The position numbers were made by a program, and so were the translations under genes. The notes beneath the pieces were generated by a model that saw nothing but the letters and a program-made list of their open reading frames with translations, searched no databases and had not been told where the DNA came from. Positions 1-11,400 of a stretch of DNA of 64,000 nt are shown here, piece by piece. Source of the stretch: Leptodontidium sp. MPI-SDFR-AT-0119. Its lineage: Eukaryota > Ascomycota > Leotiomycetes > Helotiales > Leptodontidiaceae. Location: the NCBI GenBank assembly GCA_020726505.1, contig JAHLEZ010000020.1:682001-746000 (forward strand). The letters are read 5' to 3'. The number at the start of each line of letters is the position of its first letter. Position 1 is the stretch's first letter.

Positions 1-584
1 CACTATCGCCTTCACGCCACCGACCCCTTGACAAGATGCCGCAATAGGTAGAAGTCCGCGTTCCAGGAGACGACTGGACTGGCCGTACAAGTGCTGCTGA
101 GCGGACAAAACTCTAAAACCCGATTACATCAGAGGACGTATAGTAAGTTCTGCTCTACACCTGCTTGCGCAACCCTTGGGGGTTTTTTTTTTAAATACTT
201 TACACTAGTGCTATTTCAGCTATACAATTTATAATGGAAAGGACTTAGTAGAGTAATGATTTTGTTTACAGTGCCGTACTGTAGAACGAAATTTTGTCTT
301 TAGAAAACTGGATCAGGCTTAGCACTTTACAGCTGATTGTCATATGAAGGTATCCATGGAAAGTTACTTTATACTCGAGTATTACATGGCTGATTACCAT
401 GTGAAAGGCACATCTATTACCCACAGAGCCTTTTAAAGGTTAAAATAAAGTGATGGTGCCACACCATCACCTGTTTAGGTGTAGGGGCCACCCACCAATC
501 ATAATAGAGGCCATATTTCACTATCACCAGACTTCTCATGCTGCTTTACTACGTGAACATCAACATCATCATGGAGGCAACTTC
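1..584. other. AT-rich non-coding flank
   Basis: No supportable gene. The stretch holds short poly-T/AT runs and a small palindrome near 452-470 built from GATGGTG and CACCATC. It is probably decayed transposon sequence belonging to the relic that follows. Confidence 0.4.
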
Positions 585-945
585 CCATATACTTGTTCCA
601 AATATCCCACGGCTCACAGAGCTCTCTAGAGATGACAAGCTCAAGCTATAGACTCTCTATTACACTGCAGGCTGGTCTATTACTGAGATCCTTTTGCAGC
701 ACCCTAAAATCACGCGCAAACAGCTCCACATGCCCTTTAAATACGACTCACCCCTCAAAAGCAAGGCCACTGTGGCAGGCACTCTGAGGTGCATAGGAAC
801 TACGGAAGGCTTAGGAGGGCAGCAATAGAGGCGTGGGATTCAATTATAGATGCAGAGATTCGGCATATCATTTATGCAATACCAGAGCATTGTAGGGCTG
901 TTATAGCTGCGAATGGACATTACACTCAACATCAGATATTAAGAC
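585..945 (+). mobile_element. Tc1/mariner-type transposase relic, internally deleted
   Basis: Broken reading frames around 590-760 give a helix-turn-helix-like start (TLYYTAGWSITEILLQHPKI, then KQLH), typical of the DNA-binding end of fungal Tc1/mariner transposases. At about 805-930 another frame reads AAIEAWDSIIDAEIRHIIYA followed by IPEHCRAVIAANGHYT, which resembles the C-terminal tail of the same family. The DDE catalytic core that should lie between them is absent. There are in-frame stops (for example TAG near 650). I infer a deletion derivative of a dead element. No flanking terminal repeats could be fixed with certainty. Confidence 0.5.
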
Positions 946-2332
946 ACTGAATAGCTTCAATCTGCAGTTGATGAAAAGCAGCATGCCCGAAGCATGCCAT
1001 AGGTGGTGCGCCTAGGAGTGGGAAGAGAGTGGCAACGAGTCTGTGCATTAACCCTTGATGGGGCCTGTACGGAGTATAAGTAAACTTAAACTGTAGTCTG
1101 AAACGCATGGATACAGTTCGGCTTAGGAGGTGCTTAAGGTAGCGTCTTTCCCAAGTTGTAATGACGTAGAGTCGGCAAGATTAGCTAGGGCACGGGCGAG
1201 TACTTTCTATTTTATGCCTTCTCGTCACAGGCCAGCCTAAATCAAGGCATACAATTCATGTCGTCGTCTCCACAACGTAAGGGAGCTCACCGAGAACCTT
1301 CCCCCGACACGTAATGCCACGGCACAGCAAGGCAGAAGCTGGCCACGTCACCGCGAGGCATTTCTTCCATTGACCTGGATCGCATGAAGGGAATGCCAAG
1401 GGCAACCCTCCACTGACGCGGTCACTGAGGGAGGCATTGCAGCGAGGATTTGGCTGGTGCGGCAGCGAGCTGAGCTCACGCTCATATCTCGGGCATTGCG
1501 ATGCCATCCAGAGGAATGATCGCCGTCGCAACAGCCACAAGCATCGAATCCAGAGTGGCAGATCGAGGAGGATCGGGGGTTCTGGCTTCAAGCCGGCCGT
1601 GCCGTTAAGGCTTTTCAGCTGCGGCGGACCTGCGACGGGGGCATTCTTAGTAGGTTTGGTGGGGAGGGATCGATGGCGCATGACGAGGTTAAACGGCCGA
1701 GCGATGGGTGTTAGGATTGAGGAGGACGATGGTCGAGCAGCTGGGGGAGCGTGGCCTTTATGCAGCCAACTGGCACGAACGAGAGGAGGCCACTTTGATA
1801 AGAGATGCTAAAGACTTCTTGTGGAGAGTGATGGTTTTGATCAATTGAGGATGAGAAGCATAAATGCCATACTGTGCAAAACTCGCCTCATGAAAGACAT
1901 CCGTAAGAGGTCATCAACAAATCGCTCAATAGCCAATACCAAACGCATCTCACCCAGCATCATAATCTCCCGATGCAAAAGTTCTGCGCAGGCGATCATG
2001 AAAGAGGCGACAATCAGGTAAGGTAGCGTTACAGGGGGGAATGTCAAGTATTTAAGCAAATCAGGGCAATGACCAGCTGGTTTACCACCGTATTAGGAAG
2101 AGAAGAAGCATTTTTGCACGAGACATCCGGATCCACTCCACCAAAAATCCGCTGCACGAGGCACTTGCAGGGTTAATTACAAGTATAGCCTGGCTTGGCC
2201 GAACAGGGGCGCCTTGAATTAAATTTATTCAAACAACTGGATATTCAGGCATTGCTTTAGATTCATGGTACGAGACGCCGAATTTAACAAGGAAGGTCAT
2301 GTCGTGATCTCTAATGCAATCAAAGGATCGGC
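946..2332. other. Intergenic; open frames without recognisable product
   Basis: Between 1256 and 1811 both strands are open for more than 120 codons, but neither reading resembles a known family and the segment is simply GC-rich. A 72-codon hydrophobic frame on the minus strand (1841-2059) is also unrecognised. About 40 bp next to 2332 are homologous to the sequence just after the stop of the plus-strand oxygenase copy, so the duplication ends about here. Confidence 0.4.
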
Positions 2333-3607
2333 CTAGAAAGCAGTTACCGCAGTCTTGGCACCAGCCAACGCCTCCAACTGCGCTGTGCTCAAATCAGCCT
2401 CCTCCTCCATACCACCCAGCAACAAGTAGCTCGGCGCCCCAGCCTGCATCTCCGGAGGAGCGGTGAAAGTGTAGAACTTCTCGTCATGCCATTGTCCAGC
2501 AGTGACAACTCTGCCGCTAGAATCGGTGAACTGGGTCTCGTTCTCGGCACGGAGGAAGTAGGCGATGGAGTAGCGATGCTCAGTTGGGTTCAATGGTACA
2601 ACTCTGTGGATGCATGACTGCATGGTGTGGCCGCTAGCAAAACGGAGGGAGTCTCCTACGTTGACAATGGCAGTACCAACCTTTGGTGCCACGAAGCCGA
2701 ACTCTTTGGCTCCTGCAAAACAAGAACACAGACGTCAGTATGGGTCAAGTGACATATTTTACGGTCTTAAGAACAGAGGGTTACCTGGTGGTCTAATCTG
2801 GAGCCCCCACTGCTCGCTGAACAACAAAGTCAAGGAACTGATATCTGTGTGCTTCTGGTGTCCAATGTTCTTGTCCGTCACGGGGTCGGAAGGAATGTAG
2901 TGCATCATTGCCAGTGTGCTCGAAGAGGCACGGTGGTTACGGTGGGAGTTCTCGAATCGATCCTTGCCTGTGAGGCCCATGCTGGTGGAGAGACCAGACA
3001 GGATGGCCTTGGTGATGATGTTGGAGCCGGCAATGGCGTTTTCGAGGACCTTCATGTCTCCAGTATTCTTGATATTGCGAGGGATGTGTGGGGATTCGCT
3101 TTGGATTTCGTCTCGGGAGACCTTTGGTCCAGGTTAGCAAACAGTCAGGCACCTCCGCTGGAATGACTTACCTTAACCATTTCGTATCCATCTTTGGTGT
3201 TCTCGAGCACACCTGTGCGGGAACCAACAGGCTCATATCCAAGATGTGGAGCGACGAGGCCTAGATATTACCGAGAAGTCCGCCACTTTTCGATCGCAAG
3301 GTAGGGAGACAGAAATATTTGGAAGGTCCCGAATACTTACCAAACTCGTTCTTGACTTCCAATGGCGAATCGAAAAACTTGTTCATGAGTTTCAAGGTCT
3401 CTTGTTGGTCTTCAAGAAACCTGCGGCCATCAATGCCCTGAAGGTCAATGTAGAAGAACCCCTTAGTCTGGCAGCATTTGAGCAGCTCCTCAAGCTCTTC
3501 TGGCTCCTGGGAAAGAAGACGTGAAAAGTCAACAGTCTGCATGGAGTATACAGGGACATCTTTCCCGCTCCATTGCACTGTTTTAGAACCGCTGAAGTGA
3601 TTCCCAT
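2333..3607 (-). pseudogene. 2OG-Fe(II) oxygenase (IPNS-like), minus copy, start frameshift
   Basis: Inverted paralogue of the gene at 10120-11400. Exons by comparison: 3607-3341, 3260-3172, 3121-2785 and 2712-2333; all introns are GT-AG, and the first uses a TAG acceptor. The double-stranded beta-helix motifs are present: GHQKHTD supplies His-x-Asp, and IHRVV plus RYS supply the distal His and the 2-oxoglutarate-binding Arg-x-Ser. Relative to the plus copy one base is missing about 25 bases after the ATG, so the conserved ATG reads out of frame. The first in-frame ATG is internal (before QTVDF), about 22 codons in. The C-terminus is three residues shorter. The TATA-like element of the plus copy has changed to CATACATAA here. 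Probably inactive or N-terminally truncated; an RNA-supported alternative start could rescue it. Confidence 0.8.
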
Positions 3608-3865
3608 GATGCCGGATTGTGTTTCTGTGGAGTATAAAAATATAGGGTGGGGTTTGATTGAGGAATTGTTGAGGAGTCCTCTAAAGAAGCTACTATTATG
3701 TATGCTCAGAAGTTACCCAAAGCTCATTAGCCAAAGATAAGCTAAACAGCCATATATGGAATACCCCTCAGCAGGTGGGACGCGTGTCGTGAGGGGCAGC
3801 TTCCATACGAGGGAGAAATGTGAGAGATAAACAAAACGCACTACCGGTTCGCCAGGGGTTCGACT
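2333..3865 (-). repeat. Left arm of inverted segmental duplication
   Basis: This segment is the reverse complement of 9866-11400 at high identity. It covers the whole oxygenase gene plus about 240 bp upstream, including a conserved block at about 3767-3802 with CCCCTCACGACACGCGTCCC and a second block TTATCTTTGGCTAATGAGCT. Beyond 3865 and below about 2290 similarity fades. The spacer between the arms is about 6.0 kb. Confidence 0.85.
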
Positions 3866-4302
3866 CGGCTTCATGCAGCCAGAGCAGCCAATGCACTCCT
3901 ATCAAATACTGAACATCGAAAACCCCACATTAATATGCACTAGATTGTACCATGTGCATACGTCCGTATCCGGCCCGATGAGGAAGGTGGCGTGGTCGAA
4001 TATGAGGCCAATCCTGCAGCCAAGTTTAGTTCAGCCTCTTTGGTTCAGCCCACAGCTGGTCTCTGAAACGCCGCGTGGGCTCCCCTGGGAGTCTAGTTGG
4101 GTCAATGATAGCTTCTTTCGATTATCCCAGTTAAAGCCGTTATCTGCGAACCAAAGAAGTGGAGCAATGTCATGAGCTAGTAGTAGAACCGCTTAGCCGA
4201 CTGAAGAAATGCCAACTTCAATCGTGGTGCTTACCTGCCTCCTTCTCTTCACCTGATCAAATATTCCTGCTAATATTTTGACAGCGAGACGTATTTTCCG
4301 CC

Positions 4303-5888
4303 ATGGGAAGTTTAGGGGCTGAGCCAAAGGTGCTCCAAGTAGCCATTGTCGGGACTGGAATTGCGGGATTAACAGCGGCGATCGCACTCCGCGAGCATCC
4401 AAACATCAATGTTGGGTTATACGAGAAGGCAAGCGAATTGAAAGAAATAGGTGCCAGCATTACATTAGGTCCCAAGTAAGTGAATGTCATGGAATTACTC
4501 ACAAGATGAATCTACTGACTCTTTGGTCTTGAAGTGGGTTGAGAACACTTCAGCGACTGGGCTTGGAAGACTGCATCAGCAACAAAGTGGGATATCGAGG
4601 ACCAAACCCTATTTCCAGATTCTATCGTCACTGGAAGACAAACGAGATCATCGGCGAGGACTTTTATGAAGATGTTTCAGAACCTTTGCATTATACCGCG
4701 AGGTTCCACAGAGGACACTTGCAGCAGGCTTTATTGAAGCATGTCCCCCTTGATACAATACACCTGAAGAAGAAGCTGGTTTCTGCAACTGTGGAAGCTG
4801 GGGATTACGTGAAGATGGAGTTTCAAGATGGCAGTACTGCAACGGCAGATATTCTCATTGGAGCAGATGGGATTGGTTCGGTACGTGGTGACTTTCCAGC
4901 AACAAGCATTGCTGCGTCTAACAACTTACCAGGGCGTGAGGAAATCGTTTGCACCAGACTTTGAGTTGGAATGGAGTGGACATACTGCATTCCGTGGTAT
5001 TTTTGACGCCTCTCTTGTCGAACCTATAGAAGGTGTTCCACTTGATTCAACTCACTGGTGGGGTCCCGACACGAACTTCTTCGCAACCCGTCTTGCACAA
5101 AACCTGTTCACCGTCCAGGGTGGGATCTATGCCGATCCTAAAGACCCAGCCGCAATTGCGAAGTTCCGAGATGGAGGTCATTGGGACAAAGAAGCTGATA
5201 TCCAGCTCTTGAGAGAGAAATACGTTGTAAGTATTTGCTGGGGGATTCCTTTTGGGATGTTGCTGATATATGCTCAGGACTGGAACCCCGTCGTGAAGGC
5301 ACTTTCAGAAGTAACTCCGAATGTACGATACTATCCAAATTATTTCTGCGGATCTTCATTACCAACATGGATATTCGGGGGTCGTGTAACCTTGGTAAGC
5401 CTTGCTTCCCGGCGGACACTTTCAATTTTTCATCTGTCGATATCCAGTCGCTGTGACTTCGATGCCCTCATTTGAGAAAATAAATATCTGACTTCAGGTT
5501 GTCTAACTAGATTGGCGATGCAGCACATGCACATGGCGGTGCATTTGCAACCGGCGGATCACTCGCCATAGACGACGCCTACGCACTGTACCTATCTCTC
5601 TTATCCGTTTTCCCTGTATCAGAGACGGAGAAGCCTTCCTCAGAAAACATCATGCGGGCACTGAAGCTTTATGAAAACACCCGAAGACCACATGCAGTAA
5701 AATTGCTGAAAGTCGTGCATGCAAACAATGAGATGAAGACCCGAAAGATCATCACGGAAACGCAAGAGACTGATTCGGAATTGAGAGCTAGGGCCAAGAG
5801 GGGATCGAACACGACTTGGTTACATGAGCATGATGTTGTGAAGAGCTTTGAAGATGCAGTTGCTGCGTCGCCAAGGGTAGAGCCTTGA
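4303..5888 (+). CDS. FAD-dependent monooxygenase, salicylate hydroxylase-like
   Basis: Five exons (4303-4475, 4535-4880, 4933-5226, 5278-5394, 5511-5888) join to an uninterrupted 435-residue protein. Residues 13-22 carry the Rossmann GxGxxG (GTGIAG), the DG motif GADGIGS lies at about 167-173 and the flavin-binding GDAAHAHGG at 312-320. This is the class A flavoprotein hydroxylase fold, using NAD(P)H and O2 to hydroxylate an aromatic ring; salicylate-type substrates are typical but not proven. The length fits the family. It lies between the two oxygenase copies, so a shared aromatic or secondary-metabolite route is an inference. The last acceptor (TAG at 5508-5510) was chosen because it keeps the GDAAHA motif in frame. 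No damage seen. Confidence 0.85.
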
Positions 5889-7521
5889 AGACCGCAGATT
5901 CTAAAGCGGTTCCAAGATACCTACGATAGACGGAGAAAGCGTGAAGGGTCTGCTTGGGTATGGGTATGATTTAGAGAAAATAGCAGAGTCCCATTAGCAC
6001 AGTACATTATCAACACCCCGGATACCAGAACGGCCCATCTCCCACGACATGATTCAGGACGAGAGTACTTATCAATTCATTATCTGACAATTGTGGATGA
6101 TTGTCGTTCCGCTAGAATATATATTTTCATATTACTCTTGTGGACTGGTAACTGAAGTGTGAAGAGTGTGGGATTCGAGAATGGGCTGAAGCATGGTTTG
6201 GGGGCTTTCGCGAGGCTCAAGATTGGACTACTTGCATGGAACATATTGTGTAGAGTGTAATGCGTGCTGCTGTCCTTGAACGTGGCATCAGATGATGTTG
6301 GGACGCTGGATGAGAATAGCTCCGTTCGACAACAAGGTATCAAATGACAGTACTATATAGCCAGTTGGGAATTTCGAGAGTCTGGATAATGAAAAGCAAG
6401 GAATTTTTTCTCAGTGACGAATGGCTCGACTTCCACTGAAGATCTACTGTACACATTAAAAGAGCCACGAAGTAGAACATGTTCTCAAGTCCAATGTCCT
6501 CGCCAACATAATTTCCGATTTGGACCCGATTCCGCCAATGTTCCCCTTTCCTGTGAAACGTTTGGTACTTATACGCGGCTGCAGATACGTCCTTCAAACA
6601 TAAACTTAATGACTATGGCGAATGTTAAAAAGTAGCTGAAGTGGATAATTTGGAGCTAGGATGGAGTCCTTCCCGGGACAGCGAGGTTGTGGAGGATGGA
6701 TTGGCGCCTCACCCGCATCCCCGGTCATGGATGGGTTTCAATGCCAACCAATCAGATAGGAAAGTCGAGGACTTATCAGTGTATCAAGCTAGAATTATGG
6801 ATGACTTTATTCATGTATACGGCTGTGAGTGGGTTCTGGTAAAGCTACCAGGACAGAAGAAACGTTAGGTAAAATTTTCAAACTAAACAAAGTGGATTGT
6901 TTGTTGTTACAATACAAAAACAAATGTGACCTCCTTGAAACTTCCTCTCGATAAAATTGGCCGGAAATCACGGGCCGGCAAAGTAACGTTTAACACATGC
7001 GGCAAGAGATCGATTCCAAAAGAGGTTGTTGATTAATACGTGAACTCCGCCTGCAGGCAAGTCGGTCGGAGTACTGATCTGAGGTCTCCTCAAGCTACCC
7101 GTGGCTTCGCGCACAGTAGTTCGTTAAAGCTGTGTTAGAGCTATGATTACCCAAAACTTAAATGGCATTCGCTTATAAATTGAAAGATGCTCAAAGTTCT
7201 GTAACTAACTTCACTCTCGTACACTATAACGGGCTGCAGCTTTGCTACCGGAGCCAGAGCAGAGGCTCATTCTCGAATTTACACCTGACTTCAAAGTAGG
7301 CTCTTTCAATTCTTGACGTATCACGGACAATGTTCACTAAGAAAGAGGTGCCTTCTCGGGTGAGAGGATGCCAGGAACCGTAGATATTGAAGTTAATATT
7401 ACACAAATGCTGGGACTCACAGTCGCCAGATTACTTTTGCATAGAACAAATGAGCCCATCTTTCAATAAAGTCCCCAGAAGAGACGCATCAGAGCCTCTA
7501 GGCATGCCTAATTTACACATC
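5889..7521. other. Intergenic region between convergent genes
   Basis: The 3' ends of the FAD monooxygenase (plus) and the AA12 dehydrogenase (minus) face each other here. Open frames of 60-90 codons exist on both strands (for example 6641-6868 plus, 6340-6597 minus) but none is recognisable and none has a convincing start. I see no RNA gene or transposon. Confidence 0.4.
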
Positions 7522-9043
7522 CTATCCTACTCTGCCGACCAAGAACAACTCCCCCTCCCTCTGATTGTCACTAGTCATATACATGTTGCCTCCAGCTACA
7601 AATGTCAGCCCAGCAGGCCGGATGCACGTCGTTCCGGAACAGTTCGAGGGATCTGCCTGATACAAAATGTCCTGGGACCCTGAAGTTGTATTTGCGGCAG
7701 CCACAGGTGCATACGACCTATCGCTATTGCGAGTGAAGGGGACACTGACAAGCCGAAACCCCGCCGCTGGCTGGCGATTCCAGGAACCGTGTAGCGTGAT
7801 GAACAGATTCGAAAAGGTGGCGTCGAATTTGCTGTCGATGGGCGCGTTGTGGGACTGTAAGATCATGCGAGCGGGCTGTGACCTCTGGATGCAGGTACTA
7901 TCGTTGAAGGTATTATTTGGCGCGGCAACGAACTGGTCGCCGGGGCGAAAGACGTGATCTGTGATCAAATTCGGCTGCCAAACGGTGTAGCAGACGGGAT
8001 AGCCGTACCAGTTGTTATTTGGTACTGTTACGTCGCCGAGGTAATTGAGTTCCTCGGCGGGATTGTCCTGATGGATATCTGTTGTCACACCGTTTACTGT
8101 ACGCCCGAAATCGTCACCGCTGTTCTCGACGCCCCAGAGCCTATTTCAGAATTAGCCTTCCTGTTCATCCAAGGTAGGGTAGATAATCAAACATGTTATT
8201 GCCGTCAAAGGCGAGGGCAACTTCATTTCGAAGTCCATAGCCCATCAGGTAGCCTTGCCTCACGTAGTTGTAGCCGCCTACGGGAAGTAAGGACAAGTCG
8301 AATACCTTGACTACAGCACGCGCGGTAGCTGGGCTGACAGAGGCAGCATCGATATTCCCATTCGATCCATGCGCAACTAGTAGCAAGTTGGGTGCGTGCG
8401 GCGGAATAATGAGTGTCCTAGTGATATGACCACTGTTTACCATGCCTGTAACCAGCACGGTAGGTGATCCAGAAACATTACCGCTAGCAGGATCGTAGGT
8501 CCAGCTCCATACAGTCGTCGGGGAGCTTGCATAAAGCGTGGTACCGCCTGGGCTCAGGTAGATGCCATGGTTGAGGTTAGTCTGAGCGATCAAGACCCGA
8601 CTGGATTGAATACAGCCATTGCCAGCCAAAGTAAGCTGTGAGATGCCCACGCCGTTTTGAACCATGAGGAGACGGCCCTGGCTATCAACGACGATGCCCC
8701 GGGGTAAGGTGAGATTCCCCGCAACCTTTGTCGCAGCCCATCCACGGGCTACTTGGAAGGGAAACCTGATGGCCGGAACTCCAGGGCAGGCGGATGGCAC
8801 AGCCGCCGGAGGAGCGGCGACTTGTGGGAAGGGATGGCGGGAGAGGAGATCGTTATCGACCTGACGTGCCAAAACCAAACCACCAAAAAGGGCTAAGAAA
8901 TGGTAATGAGTATTTAGTACATCAATGACATCTTCCTAGTTGACGTGAGGAGAGGGGAAAATGGAAGCAGGAAACATAGATTTTCACTCACCGGTGCTGA
9001 CTGGAGCCGCAACCGCTGCCACTGCGACGTTTGAAAAGCGCAT
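7522..9043 (-). CDS. Secreted PQQ-type sorbosone/pyranose dehydrogenase (AA12-like)
   Basis: Three exons (9043-8992, 8892-8193, 8140-7522) give 456 residues. The N-terminus MRFSNVAVAAVAAPVST followed by a hydrophobic stretch looks like a secretion signal. The body matches the fungal sorbosone dehydrogenase/AA12 beta-propeller: LPRGIVVDSQGRLL, QTNLNHGIYLSPGG, GLRNEVALAFDGNN, WGVENSGDDFGR, TDIHQDNPAEELNYLGD and HGSWNR are typical blades. In this family PQQ serves as cofactor for oxidation of sugars or sugar-like substrates outside the cell. Intron 2 uses a GTTTGA donor; it was chosen because it alone joins DGNNM to LWGVEN in frame. It is complete and has no premature stop. The exact substrate cannot be told from the sequence. 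Confidence 0.85.
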
Positions 9044-9865
9044 AGCGAACGATATTGTGCAACGAGTGGATACAAGATGACCAGGCTTAATGTACTACTC
9101 GACTTAGTCAATAGATAGGAAAGTTCAAAAGTTGGTGACATGAGCCACGGGCACGTTAAGTAGACTGGCGGTCGATATCAGGATTGCCGCAACGATAACT
9201 TCGCCAGTGTGTTATCATTCTTCCATGGATTAAAATTCTTGGAATCTAAGTTACAAGGGCAAGGGCAAGCAGATGAGCACTGAAGGCCGCGTCATCCTCG
9301 AATTAAAAGGAGAGTCTCTGGATACCTGGATAACTGGATACGTGGAGAAATTCAATCTGTTTGTCGCGCAGCGACTACGTTCGGACGCCGCGCATACTGT
9401 AGCTATCTAACCAGCCAGGCACTATTATGGGCCTGTAAATCGCGGCCCGTCAACGGTTACTTGGCAGTTCGGCACTTCCTCCTAAGATAGGGTTCGGACG
9501 AAGAGTCGCTCGATTGACCAACCCCTCTATTTGCCGTACTTGTAATCTCGCAAGGCGCATGGAAGGCCCATGTGGTAGGCACCCTGGACAGTGCCAGTAG
9601 AGTCAGCCTCTTCGAATTCCTACGGTGGTGCCAGGGCTAATTTTTGTCACACCGCCTTGGGCAGAACAGGGGAATTTGGTAGTAAACCGCTGGTTCTGCC
9701 CAAGGCGGTGTGACAAAAATTACCCCCGGCACCACCGTACTCAATGGCACCGCCTTAAATTAAGGTTTAAAACTACTTAAGCGATATGCAGCCTGCTTAT
9801 CCTGTAGCGGCATACTGTAGCTTAACGGGCTTTAACGTCCGTTCCCGTTTTCGCTTGCACTTGGC
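9044..9865. other. Intergenic between divergent AA12 and oxygenase genes
   Basis: Apart from the hairpin MITE at 9621-9739 I find no gene. The first part must hold the AA12 promoter (minus strand) and the last part the upstream promoter of the plus-strand oxygenase. Confidence 0.4.
9621..9739. mobile_element. Short hairpin MITE, TA-flanked (Tc1/mariner-like)
   Basis: About 48 bp at the left (starting TACGGTGGTGCC, containing TTTTTGTCACACCGCCTTGG) is repeated inverted at the right, around a loop of about 25 bp. The two ends are bounded by TA dinucleotides, as expected for a Tc1/mariner-type target site. It carries no gene. It sits just upstream of the plus-strand oxygenase promoter, outside the duplicated segment. 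Confidence 0.75.
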
Positions 9866-10025
9866 ATTCCCCTGACAAACCGGTAAGTGTTTTTTGTTTA
9901 TCTCTTACACTTCTTCCTCGTTTTGAAGCTACCCCTCACGACACGCGTCCCACCTGCTGAGGGTACTCCATATGTGGCTGTTTGCCTTATCTTTGGCTAA
10001 TGAGCTTTGGGTAGCATTTCAAGAG

Positions 10026-10033
10026 TATATAAT
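10026..10033 (+). promoter_or_regulatory. TATA-like element of the oxygenase gene
   Basis: TATATAAT lies about 90 bp upstream of the ATG at 10120. The equivalent position in the minus copy reads CATACATAA, so the element is lost there. Functional role is inferred from position only. Confidence 0.45.
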
Positions 10034-10119
10034 AGTAGCATCTTTCAAGCTCTCCTCCACAAATCCGCAATAATCCAACCCCACTCTACATTCTGCTCAC
10101 ATAAAATCAATCCGGCATC

Positions 10120-11400
10120 ATGGGAATCACTTTAGAAGTTCCAAAGACAGTGCAATGGAGCGGCAAGGAGGTGCCCGTCTATTCTATGCAGACGGTTGAC
10201 TTCTCGCGTCTGCTTTCCCAGGAACCAGACGAGATTGAGAAGCTGGTGAAATGCTGCCAGACTGAAGGATTTTTCTACATTGATCTCCAAGGCATTGATG
10301 GCCGCAGATTTCTTGCCGATCAACAAGAGACCTTGAAGCTTATGAACAAGTTCTTCGATTCGCCATTGGAAGTCAAGAACGAGTTTGGTAAGTGTCGAGA
10401 CCTCCAGATATTTGTGTCGCCTTGCCTTGCCATCTTAGCTGCTGACTCCTCGGTAATTTTCAGGCCTCGTCGCTCCTCATCTTGGATATGAACCCGTCGG
10501 GTCCCGTACAGGTGTGCTTGAGAACACTAAAGACGGATACGAGATGGTCAAGGCAAGTCGTTCGAGAAGAGTTTGCGCGAGTCTTGCTAACCTGCCCCGA
10601 AGGTATCCCGAGACGAGATCCAAAGCGAATCCCCACACATCCCTCGCAACATCAAGAATACTGGAGACATGAAGGTCCTCGAAAACGCTATTGCCGGCTC
10701 CAACATTATCACCAAGGCCATCTTGTCAGGCCTCTCCACCGGTATGGGTCTCACAGGCAAGGACCGATATGAGAACTCCCACCGTAACCACCGTGCCTCT
10801 TCGAGCACACTGGCAATGATGCACTACATTCCTTCCGACCCCGTGACGGACAAGAACATTGGACACCAGAAGCACACAGATATCAGTTCCTTGACTTTGT
10901 TGTTCAGCGAGCAGTGGGGGCTCCAGATTAGACCACCAGGTAACCCTCTGTTCTTAAGACCGTAAAATATGTCACTTGACCCATACTGACGTCTGTGTTC
11001 TTGTTTTGCAGGAGCCAAAGAGTTCGGCTTCGTGGCACCAAAGGTTGGTACTGCCATTGTCAACGTAGGAGACTCCCTCCGTTTTGCTAGCGGCCACACC
11101 ATGCAGTCATGCATCCACAGAGTTGTACCATTGAACCCAACTGAGCATCGCTACTCCATCGCCTACTTCCTTCGTGCCGAGAACGAGACCCAGTTCACCG
11201 ATTCTAGCGGTAGATCCGTCACTGCTGGACAATGGCACGACGAGAAGTTCTACACTTTCACAGCCCCTCCAGAGATACAGGCTGCGGCACCAAGCTACTT
11301 GTTGTTGGGTGGAATGGAGGAGGAAGCCGACTTGAGCAAGGCTCAGTTGGCTGAGAAGGAAACTTTGGCTGGTACTAAAACCGCGGTTACAGCATTCTAG
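10120..11400 (+). CDS. 2OG-Fe(II) oxygenase (isopenicillin N synthase-like), intact copy
   Basis: Four exons (10120-10387, 10464-10552, 10603-10939, 11012-11400) encode 360 residues without interruption. The family couples 2-oxoglutarate decarboxylation to oxidation of a substrate. The iron ligands are His210-x-Asp212 (KHTD) and His267 (CIHRVV), and Arg278-x-Ser280 (RYS) should bind 2-oxoglutarate. The N-terminal part (VPVYSMQTVDFSRLL, then CCQTEGFFYIDL) is the usual DIOX_N region. Intron 2 begins with GC instead of GT (GCAAGT), while the minus copy has GTAAGT at the same place. Neighbouring oxidative enzymes suggest a shared small-molecule pathway, but the substrate is unknown. Confidence 0.87.

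Larger units (their letters stand above)
9866..11400 (+). repeat. Right arm of inverted segmental duplication
   Basis: Reverse complement of 2333-3865. Upstream homology includes the CCCCTCACGACACGCGTCCC block at 9932-9951 and the TTATCTTTGGCTAATGAGCT block near 9988-10007. Within the arm, about 10769-11172 differs from the other arm at only one position I could find, including intron 3, while introns 1 and 2 and the 5' coding part differ at many sites. Confidence 0.85.

Noticed and set aside
1256..1811. Overlapping open frames of 141 (minus) and 124 (plus) codons
   Set aside because: Both strands are open because the segment is GC-rich; neither shows a domain, a splice structure or a coding pattern I can support.
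2610..3166. Plus-strand frames over the minus oxygenase copy (and minus-strand frames over 10587-11409)
   Set aside because: Mirror readings of the real exons; their similarity to each other is only a by-product of the inverted duplication.
3851..3870. B-box-like GGTTCGACTC
   Set aside because: No matching tRNA body around it; it lies at the edge of the duplicated promoter segment.
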